A program made the position numbers and the translations under genes. This document shows, in pieces, positions 52,135-60,518 of a stretch of DNA of 64,000 bases (position 1 is the first letter of the stretch; every line of letters begins with the position of its first letter). The DNA comes from Lewinella sp. IMCC34191. GTDB taxonomy: Bacteria; Bacteroidota; Bacteroidia; Chitinophagales; Saprospiraceae. Below the pieces are notes generated by a model. It worked only from the letters and a program-made list of their open reading frames with translations, was not told the DNA's origin and ran no database searches. The stretch is taken from the NCBI RefSeq assembly GCF_003390935.1, contig NZ_QNQZ01000005.1, positions 186,001 to 250,000 of the forward strand. Reading direction: 5' to 3'.

Positions 52135-53352
52135 TCAGTAGTAGAAAAAGATAATTGCGACCACGAGCATGACCGTTACCGCCAGGCCGGCCAGGAAGAT
52201 ATTGTAGGCGGTCTTCAGCAGTTTGTACTTCCGATCGATGGCACTACCTAACCCGTGTAGATCACTGATCAGGTTGCCGTACAGGGCATCGGGATTCAGC
52301 AGCGTCGCTTCCATACGCCGGGTGAACTCTTCCCGGTTCAGCTTACTTACCGTACCGTAAAAGGCCAGATTTTCTTCCTCCCCCTTCCGTTGGTGGGGCC
52401 GCGACGCGACCAGTGCGTAGACCAGGCTGGCGAGCGCGCAAGCGATGAACACCACCACCGGCAGCAGGATTTCCGGCCGTGTCTGTGCCCAGTTACGGTA
52501 ACTCACGAACGTGATCAGGACACCGATCAGCAGGGCGTTTACACTGACCATGATCGCCGCCTTCTGATCAGCCATCCGCTTCAGCTGGATGTGGTTGCGA
52601 AAGATCGTTCGGAAATAGGTCTGGCTTGCCTGCCGGGTCGGCCCCTTTTCGATGCCGTGTAAAATCCGCGCGCCTTCGGCTTTTTCGCCGGGTGAAGGCA
52701 GCAGGCCGGGCTTCTTCTTCTCCAGCCGGTCCACCATCTTCTGCAGGTCGAGGAGAACCGCGCTATGCGTGTGCTGGTAGCGACGTCGCAACTCCCCGTC
52801 GCGGAACCGGGCCTGACGAAGCTCTTCCAGGTACTGCGCCAGGGCATCCGTCCGATTCATCGTCCGTCTCGGACCCTGGCCGGTGTCCAGCGCGTAGCGA
52901 TTCTCCAGCCAGGTGAGTTCGGCCCCCTCAGCACCGGAGAGCAGCCGCTGGGCGAGCTTGGCATCGTACAGCACGTCGGCTACTTCGGCGCGGAGGTTGC
53001 TGCTGCCATCGGGAAGGACGGTAGCCAGCGTCAGTTGGAGGTTGAGGTAATCGGGGCCGGTCCATTCCCGGAACTCCTGGGCAACCTCTTTCCAGTTGCG
53101 CAGTTCGCTGCCCTGCCCCCAGTAACGGCAGGCCTCGAGAAAGGCAACGGCCCGCGCCAGATGGGGCAGATCGGGCGATACGCCGGGCCGACGCAGCGCA
53201 ATTTCCAGCGAATGTGCCGCCAGCGACAGCGCCCAGCTATCGTTATGCAATACCAGGGAGCGGGGCAGACGTTCATAGGTCATCAGCATGAAGCGCTCCG
53301 CCTGGTCCGCCAGGTTACTGAGGTGCAGGGACGTAAAGCTTCCGGTCTTCAT
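52135..53352 (-). CDS. Pycsar-effector-like TM protein with degenerate HD domain
   Basis: A 405-residue membrane protein. The C-terminal part (residues about 245-405) matches the Pycsar effector TM domain (DUF5706 pattern): TYFRTIFRNHIQLKRMADQKAAIMVSVNALLIGVLITFVS, a second helix LLPVVVFIACALASLVYALVAS and a last helix near the C-terminus. The N-terminal part aligns with the HD phosphohydrolase domain often fused to it, but the catalytic positions are changed: HNxxH(T) reads HNDSWA (W40), the HD pair reads EA (73-74), and a later His is W87. A DAKL segment replaces DADL. Pycsar effectors damage the inner membrane on sensing cCMP or cUMP after phage infection. No pyrimidine cyclase gene is adjacent. 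Confidence 0.72.
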   Translation of the reverse strand: MKTGSFTSLHLSNLADQAERFMLMTYERLPRSLVLHNDSWALSLAAHSLEIALRRPGVSPDLPHLARAVAFLEACRYWGQGSELRNWKEVAQEFREWTGPDYLNLQLTLATVLPDGSSNLRAEVADVLYDAKLAQRLLSGAEGAELTWLENRYALDTGQGPRRTMNRTDALAQYLEELRQARFRDGELRRRYQHTHSAVLLDLQKMVDRLEKKKPGLLPSPGEKAEGARILHGIEKGPTRQASQTYFRTIFRNHIQLKRMADQKAAIMVSVNALLIGVLITFVSYRNWAQTRPEILLPVVVFIACALASLVYALVASRPHQRKGEEENLAFYGTVSKLNREEFTRRMEATLLNPDALYGNLISDLHGLGSAIDRKYKLLKTAYNIFLAGLAVTVMLVVAIIFFYY

Positions 53353-53383
53353 GGTGTGTGTTGTATAGTGTCTGCTCAGGTGG

Positions 53384-53400
53384 CTTTGATCGGATCAAAG
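53384..53400. promoter_or_regulatory. Palindrome upstream of the Pycsar-like gene
   Basis: CTTTGAT-cgg-ATCAAAG, perfect 7-base arms, 32 bases 5' of the reverse-strand ATG at 53352. Candidate operator. Confidence 0.45.
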
Positions 53401-53448
53401 GCCATTTCAATGAAGGTAATGAACGCCGAAGGCAATGTCAAGTTGCCC

Positions 53449-53468
53449 AACCATCGTACACGATGGTT
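53449..53468. promoter_or_regulatory. Second palindrome in the same divergent region
   Basis: AACCATCGTACACGATGGTT has perfect 9-base arms around AC. It is followed by TTTT on the + strand but there is no + strand gene upstream to terminate, so an operator is more likely. Confidence 0.5.
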
Positions 53469-53526
53469 TTCTTGCCGTTTCTTTGACTTCCGCGGGGCGC
53501 TGCCTAGGTTTTCTTACTACAGTCAT

Positions 53527-55065
53527 ATGCAGAAGTTTTTCATCTTTTTTTTATCCACTACCCTGCTCACCGCCTGTGGTGACCTGGTCGAGGACTTTAG
53601 CGTGGATGACGTCCGGCTCGAGGCCGAATATGCCGTCCCGCTCGTAGACAGCCGCGTAAATCTTCCGGAACTCATCGGCGAGATTGACGAACAGGTCACG
53701 CTAACTATCGACCCGGACGGATTGTTGCGGTTCAACTACGCGGATACGGTTCCTCCTGTCACCGGTGACGCCCTCTTCACCGAACTACGCAACCTGGCCG
53801 GCACCCTGCCCCTGCCGATCACGAGCCGCTCGCGTACCATACCCTTCCCCCTGCCGGGTGATGTGGAGTTGAACGTTCTTCGATTGAAAAGCGGACGCTT
53901 TTCCTACAGCCTGCCGAACACCTACGACGTTCCGGTCACCGTCGAATTAACCTTCCCCACGCTTTCCCGAAACGGCACCCCCTTACAAATCAGCGGCCAG
54001 CTACCGGCTTATTCCGGAACCGGTGCCCCGCCTACCTTGACAAACTTGGACGATCCCCTCGATCTTAGCGAATACGAACTCGATTTCAGCAGCGGATCCA
54101 TCACCGTTAATTACGCGATCGACGGTCCGGACGGACAAGAGTTCGAGCCCGCCGACGGCACCATCACGCTACTCGCCGGCCTCGACTTTTCCTATCTGGA
54201 AGGTTACTTCGGCGTACAGTCATACGCGGGGGTGGACGAAGTGCTTCGCATCGACTTTTTCGACAACTACCTCGGTGGGGATATCTCCTTCGTCAAACCC
54301 CGCATTACCGTAACGGTGCGTAACAGTTTCGGTGTCCCGTCACGAGCCATCGTCGATGAGCTTTACGTAACGACGGTAGACGGGGACACTCTACCGGTTA
54401 CGGGCAGCGTCGTTGAGGAGGGCTTCGCTTTCGATTACCCGGAGCGCCCCGGCAACGACCGGACGACCAGTTACGTTATCGACGAAACCAACAGCAATGT
54501 GTTGGACCTTATTGCCGCCAAACCCGTAGCTCTATACTACCGAATTAGTGCACGTATCAACCCGGATGCCGATACCTCCGTCAAGGGCTTCCTGGTAGAT
54601 ACCAGCAGCTACACCGCCACGGTGAAAGTCGAACTTCCCCTTTACGGATCGGCGGATGACTTTCAGATCCGCGATAGCTTCCCCGTCAACCTGGGCGATC
54701 AGTACGGCGATATCACCAGTGCTTCCCTGCGGGTGACCACCGACAATGAGATTCCCTTCGATCTTTCCCTGACGGGAACCTTCACCGACGAACAGGGTAA
54801 CGCACTAGCCGACCTGACCGACGGCGAATTGCTGGTCATTCAAGCCAGTCCCGTAGATGCCGATGGCAATGCCACCGGTGTACAACAGCAGACGACCGAC
54901 ATCGCGTTCACCGGCGAAAAGCTGGACGCGATCCGGCGTGCCACCACCCTGGTTCTTCGTACCACCTTCGCCACTACTGACGGGGGAACGAAGGCCGTCC
55001 GGGTACTCGACGAGCAAGATCTACGCGTAAGAATCGGCGCTCGCCTCAGCGTCCAAAATCTTTAA
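53527..55065 (+). CDS. Large hypothetical surface lipoprotein
   Basis: A 512-residue lipoprotein (lipobox LLTAC, Cys17) composed of beta-strand segments without charged clusters, with repeated phrases such as SVDDVRLEAEYAVPLVDSRVNLPELIGEID and LPLPITSRSRTIPFPLPGDVELNVLRLKSGRFSYSLPNTYDVP. The arrangement is typical of uncharacterised Bacteroidota outer-membrane lipoproteins encoded directly before a DUF5723 barrel protein, as here (4 bases apart). The two probably act as one surface assembly. I start at the ATG at 53527; the frame upstream belongs to the antisense of the Pycsar-like gene. Confidence 0.75.
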   Translation: MQKFFIFFLSTTLLTACGDLVEDFSVDDVRLEAEYAVPLVDSRVNLPELIGEIDEQVTLTIDPDGLLRFNYADTVPPVTGDALFTELRNLAGTLPLPITSRSRTIPFPLPGDVELNVLRLKSGRFSYSLPNTYDVPVTVELTFPTLSRNGTPLQISGQLPAYSGTGAPPTLTNLDDPLDLSEYELDFSSGSITVNYAIDGPDGQEFEPADGTITLLAGLDFSYLEGYFGVQSYAGVDEVLRIDFFDNYLGGDISFVKPRITVTVRNSFGVPSRAIVDELYVTTVDGDTLPVTGSVVEEGFAFDYPERPGNDRTTSYVIDETNSNVLDLIAAKPVALYYRISARINPDADTSVKGFLVDTSSYTATVKVELPLYGSADDFQIRDSFPVNLGDQYGDITSASLRVTTDNEIPFDLSLTGTFTDEQGNALADLTDGELLVIQASPVDADGNATGVQQQTTDIAFTGEKLDAIRRATTLVLRTTFATTDGGTKAVRVLDEQDLRVRIGARLSVQNL

Positions 55066-55069
55066 GGCC

Positions 55070-56419
55070 ATGCGGAAAAGCCTACTCCTCCTACCCTTTT
55101 TGCTGGCCGCTAGCCTGGGCGCTCAGAATCTGACCGCCCCCCTGCTGTCGGGAACCTGGCAGTCTACTTACCATAACCCGGCCATGATCCACTTCCTGCC
55201 TACGGAGTACACGGTCGGCCTGCCGGGAATCGCGAATGACCTTCGACTGCAGAATTTGGAATACGGTGATGTGTTTCAGCAAAGCGGCGGTAGCCGCATC
55301 ATCAGCCTGGCCGCCTGGGCAGGATTGGTGGAAGACCGGAATGCCGTGCAGGACGTCTATTCCATCGAGACGATCGGAGGTGCGCTACACCGTGGCAAAT
55401 TTGCCTACCAACTCTACCACCGCCTTCGGGTAGACGGCGATGCGGACTATCCCAGTTCCCTCTTGAACCTGGTGGCCCTGGGCAATGCGGCCTACATCGG
55501 ACAGACCGTAGATATCGCGCCGCGCGGCGGCATCCTGAGCTACCACGAAGTCGGGGCGAGCTTCAGTTATGCGATCGACGAGCGGATCGCCGTGGGCGGT
55601 CGCATCAAGTATCTCGCCGGTGTATCGAGTATCGAGGCCGGCGGGGGCGGGAAACTCGAACTGAGCACGGGAGAGGAGAACTATACCCTCACTCTCGACA
55701 AAGACCTGACGCTCAATACCGTCCGCGCCTTCGATTTCCGCACGCTGGAAGATTTCGATCTGGTGTACAACCCCAGCCAGCTACGTCCCGGCGATCTATT
55801 CACCAGTAATACCGGTATCGGCTTCGACCTGGGCGTCGCGGTCAATCTGGACCGCTTACGGGTAAACGCCTCGGTGACCGACCTCGGGGCCGGCATCGAC
55901 TGGAAGGATGACATCACCACGCTTCGCTTCGAGGGCACATCTACCTTTAGCGGATTGGACGTTTTACAGGACCTGCTCCGCGATTCCGTTTCTCTCGATC
56001 AGGCCGCCGACAGCCTCGTCATGGCTCTGGAACCCGGCCGCGGAGCGTCTCCGTACCGCAGCAACATTTCCGCCAGCATCTTTCTGGGAGGCGAATACGA
56101 CCTGACCGATAAAATTACCGCCGGAGCCCTGCTTACCCTGGAAGATCGCCTCGGGGAACTTGTCCCGGCCGTAGCAATCACGGGTCGGTATGCCGTTACG
56201 GACTGGCTCAAGCTCGGCATCAACCTCAATCACCGAAGTGGCATCCGGACCAACCTCGGCCTTCACCTACTGGCCACGCCCGGCCGGTTTCAGATCTTTG
56301 CGGCATCGGATAAACTACTATCCCTGCTCAGCTCCGGTAACAGTTCCGTGGCCGGTATCAGACTGGGGGCTGCGCTGACTCTCGGGGAGAGCCGTTCATC
56401 AGGCGCATTTCGTCCCTGA
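55070..56419 (+). CDS. DUF5723 outer-membrane protein
   Basis: A 449-residue barrel protein with signal peptide (MRKSLLLLPFLLAASLGAQ) and the DUF5723 opening GTWQSTYHNPAMIHFLPTEYTVGLPGI. It contains repeated barrel strands (VGGRIKYLAGVSSIEAGG, FDLGVAVNLDRLRVNASVTDLGAGIDW, ITAGALLTLEDRLGELVPAVAITGRYAV). The fold is that of FadL/PorV-type barrels. It overlaps the 3' end of the convergent mscL gene by 62 bases. Function unknown; probably partners the lipoprotein upstream. Confidence 0.82.
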   Translation: MRKSLLLLPFLLAASLGAQNLTAPLLSGTWQSTYHNPAMIHFLPTEYTVGLPGIANDLRLQNLEYGDVFQQSGGSRIISLAAWAGLVEDRNAVQDVYSIETIGGALHRGKFAYQLYHRLRVDGDADYPSSLLNLVALGNAAYIGQTVDIAPRGGILSYHEVGASFSYAIDERIAVGGRIKYLAGVSSIEAGGGGKLELSTGEENYTLTLDKDLTLNTVRAFDFRTLEDFDLVYNPSQLRPGDLFTSNTGIGFDLGVAVNLDRLRVNASVTDLGAGIDWKDDITTLRFEGTSTFSGLDVLQDLLRDSVSLDQAADSLVMALEPGRGASPYRSNISASIFLGGEYDLTDKITAGALLTLEDRLGELVPAVAITGRYAVTDWLKLGINLNHRSGIRTNLGLHLLATPGRFQIFAASDKLLSLLSSGNSSVAGIRLGAALTLGESRSSGAFRP

Positions 56420-56816
56420 TGTCCGTGAGTAGCTGAATGTCCTTCGGCGTAGGCACGGTTTCATTTTTCGGATCTTCGGCTTCATCGCGTAGGGCATTGA
56501 TACCCCGCACGATGAGAAAGAGCACCAACGCAATGATGAAAAAATCGATCAGCGTCTCAATAAAAAGACCATAACCGATTACGACTCCCTCGGTAATTAC
56601 CTCACCATCACTATTCGTGACGGGCTCCCTGATCACCCAGGCCAAATTGGACATTTCGATGCCCGTCGTTAAATAACCAAGGGGTGGAGTTATGACCTGC
56701 TTGACCAGGACGTCCACGATCTTATTGAAACTGGTACCGATCACGACACCGATGGCCAGATCGATCATGTTACCCTTGACGGCAAACTTCTTGAATTCAC
56801 TAAAAAAACCGGGCAT
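56358..56816 (-). CDS. mscL: Large-conductance mechanosensitive channel MscL
   Basis: A 152-residue osmotic safety valve of the inner membrane. The first amphipathic segment and TM1 are FSEFKKFAVKGNMIDLAIGVVIGTSFNKIVDVLVKQVITPP, with the pore glycines and the hydrophobic lock in place, and TM2 is LIDFFIIALVLFLIVRGIN. The C-terminal helix bundle is slightly longer than in E. coli (136 residues). It ends inside the convergent DUF5723 gene, a 62-base overlap. Confidence 0.95.
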   Translation of the reverse strand: MPGFFSEFKKFAVKGNMIDLAIGVVIGTSFNKIVDVLVKQVITPPLGYLTTGIEMSNLAWVIREPVTNSDGEVITEGVVIGYGLFIETLIDFFIIALVLFLIVRGINALRDEAEDPKNETVPTPKDIQLLTDIRDEMRLMNGSPRESAQPPV

Positions 56817-56868
56817 AGCAACTCTTTTATGGCGGATATCCCCCCATAACCGGCCATCCCCCGAATTG

Positions 56869-57849
56869 TTAGCCGGTGAAGTGCAGGACGGTAAGTGTCA
56901 GCGCCGCGGCGAACAGCAGCAGGTGCATCAGCTCCGCCTGCCGGTCCGTACGATCGACCAGCCAAAGCCCGAACAAGGTACCCAGCGGGGCAACCAGTAC
57001 CTCTCCGTCTACCACCTGCAATACGGCACTAAACACGGCTACCGGTAAAGCGAAGAGAAGGACCCAAAAAAGGAAGGAAAGATTCTTGCCCCCCTCGATA
57101 CTCAGCAGCGTACGGGTGCCGCCACCGCCGGCCGCGACCAGGAGAATCAAGGCCAGCAGAATACCCGTCCCGATCAGGTCATAGACAGAGGCGGCCTCGG
57201 GAGCCCAGAAGCCAAAGGCATGAATGTCGTTCAGGTAGAAATCCAGTAACTCCCCCTGCAGGTAGGCGTAGACCGCGGCAAGGAAATAGACGACCAGCGT
57301 TCCACCGATCAATTGGGTCATCGACCGTAGATCCGCGGTGCGGAATATGCTGATGCCCAGCAGAAAGCCGGGGATCAACAGGAGATAGGTCGGCTCCAGC
57401 AGGCCGGCCAGCCCCAACCAGAAGCCGGCATTGAACCGGGCAACCGCCGGTGTGAGACTCTTATAGGTACTTCCCAGCGCACCAATCCCGAGAAGCACGA
57501 AGATCAGCGCGAGTTGCTGCGGATCGAAAAAATGAAATGACGGCACCAGCCCCCACACCAGCACGATGCATAAGCCGGGAAACTGAGTGACCGTACGGCT
57601 GATCCGGTACCGGTCACATACATTGTTCGCGATGATGCCCCCCGTCGCCACCAGCAGCGGCGGCACGAGCGCGGATAGCCACGAACTGAATCCAACGACC
57701 CGAAGTACGGCTTCCCCGTAATAACCGACGTCGGCGTCCGGTGTGACCCCGCCCGCCCCGAAGATGAACACCGGCAGCTGCAGCAGCAGGGCGTAGCCAA
57801 ACAACAGCAGGCTGGCAAAGGATTGGTTCGTACGGAATAGGGAGAGCAT
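56869..57849 (-). CDS. DUF6427-like membrane protein
   Basis: A 326-residue protein with about ten hydrophobic helices and the opening MLSLFRTNQSFASLLLFGYALLLQLPVFIFG, which matches the DUF6427 family of Bacteroidota. It is encoded 3 bases after batD and on the same strand, so it belongs to that operon. Function unknown; some relatives sit near gliding or envelope-biogenesis genes. Confidence 0.72.
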   Translation of the reverse strand: MLSLFRTNQSFASLLLFGYALLLQLPVFIFGAGGVTPDADVGYYGEAVLRVVGFSSWLSALVPPLLVATGGIIANNVCDRYRISRTVTQFPGLCIVLVWGLVPSFHFFDPQQLALIFVLLGIGALGSTYKSLTPAVARFNAGFWLGLAGLLEPTYLLLIPGFLLGISIFRTADLRSMTQLIGGTLVVYFLAAVYAYLQGELLDFYLNDIHAFGFWAPEAASVYDLIGTGILLALILLVAAGGGGTRTLLSIEGGKNLSFLFWVLLFALPVAVFSAVLQVVDGEVLVAPLGTLFGLWLVDRTDRQAELMHLLLFAAALTLTVLHFTG

Positions 57850-57852
57850 AGA

Positions 57853-59586
57853 TTACTTGAGCTGCCGTTCGGTCTCGGTGATGAGGTTTACGGCCTGATC
57901 GTAGGTTGCGCCGAGATCGGCGGCCGAATCTTGTCCTGCATACAGGGCCAACTCACAACGCTTGAGCAGTTGATCGTAGCGCTCGGTCAGTTCGGTATCG
58001 GCTCCGGCCGCGGCGAGTACCTGGCGGATGTTCGAGCGGCTTAGGTCGGCCACGGTGAGATTAAACCGGTCGCGCAGGTAGCGGAGCAGGGCGTTTTCCA
58101 CCGCATCGTAGAAGGGTCGGGGCTCCACCTTTTCCAGGTGCACCCGCGCCTCCTTCAGTCGGGCACTGGCCACTTTGCCGGCACGCTGCCGAAGCAATAT
58201 TGCCGGATCCCGATCGTCCATCCGCCGGCGGTAATGACTAAGTCCGATAACCCCGCCTCCGATGAGGAGGGGAAGCAACATCAGCCCCCAGAAGATCGGC
58301 CGCCCGGCCAAATTACCTCGGTAGGACCGCCCCGGGCCGAGCGGGCCGGCGGGGCGCAGGACCAACGGCTCTTCGGCTACCGCACTGGTATCGATCGTAT
58401 ATGTTTTTTGCCCACTGCCCCCCGTTACCCTGACGGTGAAGGTTTCGGGAGAAAGGGAGACGTAATCCTGCGTTTCGGTATTGAAATAGTTCAGGCTGGG
58501 ATTCACGGCATAGGTACCCGCCCGTTTGGGCACCAGCTGGTACTCGAAGGTTTTGCGTCCGAACATACCCGAAGGGCTATCCAGGAACTCCTCCCGGATT
58601 ACCCGTGGATCGTAGATATTCCAGTTGTCCTCGTCAACGGGTACCGGCGCTTCCAACCGCTGTACATCTCCCTGGCCGGTGATCTGTACGACCATCGTCA
58701 GGGCATCGTCGGTGGTCAGGGCATCGCGGTCGATTTCGACGTCCATTTGGTAGGTACCTACGCCCCCGCTGAAATCTTCCGGGCGCGGTTGGGGAAGTTC
58801 GCGCACCGTGACGGTCAGGGTATCGCTGTTGACCGGTATCTGCTCCGTAAAGCGGCGGGCAAACGTACTGCTGGAGCGCGTGCGCACGGCTCCGATGACC
58901 ATTCGGTACGGATCGATGCGCAGCGTCCCGCTCTTGATTGGAAACAGGGCCAGACTGGCCAGGGTCCGCCGCTGGTATTCCCGCCCGTTTTCGATGATGG
59001 TCGTCGGGGAGGCATCGAAGCGGCGGCGGGGCCGGGCAAAAAAGCCATCCAGACTCGGCTCCCGCACCATATTCCGCGAGATCGGATTTACCGAGGCGTA
59101 AAGATTGAGGTTCAGGATAATCTGCTGCCCAACGTATGCCTGATCGGTACTGATCTCCGCGCGGAGAAAATTTTCGGGCGTGCTGCCGATAGCTTCGTCG
59201 TTGACTTCCAGTACCGTGACGGTTTTTCCCGGGGCCCGGTACGTTTGTCCACCCGCCCGCACACTGGCCGGACCGATTGACAAGTCACCGGTGCGCGTCG
59301 GCTGGAGCATCCAGCTGAAGGTCATCTGGCTGGTGGCGACACCATTGATGATGGTGGTGCCGATGGAGCGGTTCGGGCCGCGGATTACGTCAAAGGCACT
59401 AAAATCGGGGGGCGTCAGCTGCTCTCCCTGGGCGTTGCGGAGAATCAGATGGTACTCCAGGGTGCTGTTTCGCAGCATCCGCTCTTTACTTATCTCGGCG
59501 GTGAAGCTGATATCCTGTCCCTGGGCGCACAGCAGACTGCTCCAAAGCAACAGGAGAACGGAAATGATGGGTATCCGTCGCGTCAT
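57853..59586 (-). CDS. batD: BatD-family protein
   Basis: A 577-residue protein with signal peptide ending CAQGQ, several Ig-like beta domains (ISKERMLRNSTLEYHLILRN, RTGDLSIGPASVRAGGQTYRAPG) and a transmembrane helix at about 435-455 (IFWGLMLLPLLIGGGVIGLSHYRRR) with a cytoplasmic tail of 120 residues (YDAVENALLRYLRDRFNLT). BatD works with the BatA-E proteins of the aerotolerance/MoxR system in envelope stress. The start at 59586 overlaps the batC stop by one base (TAATG). Confidence 0.88.
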   Translation of the reverse strand: MTRRIPIISVLLLLWSSLLCAQGQDISFTAEISKERMLRNSTLEYHLILRNAQGEQLTPPDFSAFDVIRGPNRSIGTTIINGVATSQMTFSWMLQPTRTGDLSIGPASVRAGGQTYRAPGKTVTVLEVNDEAIGSTPENFLRAEISTDQAYVGQQIILNLNLYASVNPISRNMVREPSLDGFFARPRRRFDASPTTIIENGREYQRRTLASLALFPIKSGTLRIDPYRMVIGAVRTRSSSTFARRFTEQIPVNSDTLTVTVRELPQPRPEDFSGGVGTYQMDVEIDRDALTTDDALTMVVQITGQGDVQRLEAPVPVDEDNWNIYDPRVIREEFLDSPSGMFGRKTFEYQLVPKRAGTYAVNPSLNYFNTETQDYVSLSPETFTVRVTGGSGQKTYTIDTSAVAEEPLVLRPAGPLGPGRSYRGNLAGRPIFWGLMLLPLLIGGGVIGLSHYRRRMDDRDPAILLRQRAGKVASARLKEARVHLEKVEPRPFYDAVENALLRYLRDRFNLTVADLSRSNIRQVLAAAGADTELTERYDQLLKRCELALYAGQDSAADLGATYDQAVNLITETERQLK

Positions 59587-60347
59587 TACCAGTCTTTGGT
59601 TCCCGTACACCCTTCGCGGTTTGCCTGACGCAAACGACTCAGGGTGCGCTTTTCTTCTTCGGCGGCAATCCCGAGTTGACGCTCGGCTTCTTCCCGGCTC
59701 ATTTGGGGCTGATTGGGGTCCGCCTGCGGTTGACCGGGCGTACCTCCCGCTTGTTGCTCCTGATCCTGCGCTTCGTCGCCATCTTCGGACTGCTTGCCAT
59801 CCTGCTGCTGTTGCTGGTCGCCGTTTTCGCCACCCTGCCCTTCCTGCTGCTGTTGGTCCTGCTGCTGGTCCTCGCCGTCCTGGTCCTGGTTCTCGTCCTG
59901 CTGCTGCTGTTGTTGTTGTTGCTGCACCTGACGGATGGCCTTGGTCAGATTATACTTGGTCTCGGCATCTTCCGGATCCAGTCTTAGGCTTTGCTTGTAG
60001 GCTTCTACGGCCTGCTGGTAATTTTCCTGCCGGTAGTAGCTGTCGCCGAGGTTCCGGTAAGCCCGCGACTGGATGTCGGGGTCCGCGGAGAGGCCGGCCG
60101 CTTCCTCGTAGCGCTTGGCGGCTTCCTCGTATTCGCCCCGTTCGTAGAGTGAATTACCGAGGTTGTAATTCCCCTGCGCGCTGTTCTCCTCCCGGATGGC
60201 ATCGCCGTAAGCCCGCTGTGCTTCTTCAAAGTTCCCTTCCCGATAGGCGCGGTCGCCTTCCCGCAGGGCGCGGTGGCTGGATTGGCTTTGCGCCGGAGCG
60301 CAGGTAACGAGCCATATCAGAAACAGGAAACATATACGGTACCACAT
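59586..60347 (-). CDS. batC: BatC-like TPR protein with polyglutamine region
   Basis: A 253-residue protein with signal peptide (MWYRICFLFLIWLVTCAPAQSQ), three TPR units at residues 30-130 (AYREGNFEEAQRAYGDAI, NYNLGNSLYERGEYEEAAKRYEEA, AYRNLGDSYYRQENYQQAVEAYKQSLRLDPED) and a low-complexity Gln/Glu/Asp/Gly tract at about 140-215 including a run of nine Gln. The C-terminus has the conserved REEAERQLGIAAEEEKRTLSRL. The order batC-batD fits the Bat operon, but batA and batB are not in this window. A copy of the GC-rich repeat lies inside the signal peptide codons. Confidence 0.85.
   Translation of the reverse strand: MWYRICFLFLIWLVTCAPAQSQSSHRALREGDRAYREGNFEEAQRAYGDAIREENSAQGNYNLGNSLYERGEYEEAAKRYEEAAGLSADPDIQSRAYRNLGDSYYRQENYQQAVEAYKQSLRLDPEDAETKYNLTKAIRQVQQQQQQQQQDENQDQDGEDQQQDQQQQEGQGGENGDQQQQQDGKQSEDGDEAQDQEQQAGGTPGQPQADPNQPQMSREEAERQLGIAAEEEKRTLSRLRQANREGCTGTKDW
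60290..60304 (-). repeat. GC-rich repeat copy inside batC
   Basis: On the reverse strand CCTGCGCTCCGGCGC encodes part of the BatC signal peptide (TCAPA). It is the only copy inside a coding region. Confidence 0.65.
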
Positions 60348-60353
60348 CTTGGG

Positions 60354-60361
60354 CGAAGTTA
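60354..60361 (-). promoter_or_regulatory. TAACTTCG promoter-like box of batC
   Basis: On the reverse strand it ends 6 bases before the batC ATG, the same placement as the TAnnTTTG boxes of other genes here. Confidence 0.4.
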
Positions 60362-60518
60362 GGGATTTGTCGGTAGCTGCTACGGGCAGTGTACACCTAA
60401 ACCTTTCGGATTGTAGACGCTCTCCACGTAGGACCTGTTTTCGCCCCAACCCGGATGCTACCCTCCAGCGCGGCAGGCGATTAGGGAGGCCCATCCACGG
60501 GCATTTAACGCGCTGGCA

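Noticed and set aside
53449-53468. Palindrome considered as a rho-independent terminator
   Set aside because: It lies in a divergent promoter region with no gene reading into it from the left, and the loop is too short for a standard terminator.
58138-59280. Forward open frame of 380 codons antisense to batD
   Set aside because: Shadow of the batD coding frame; composition is Arg/Pro/Gly-rich with no recognisable domain.
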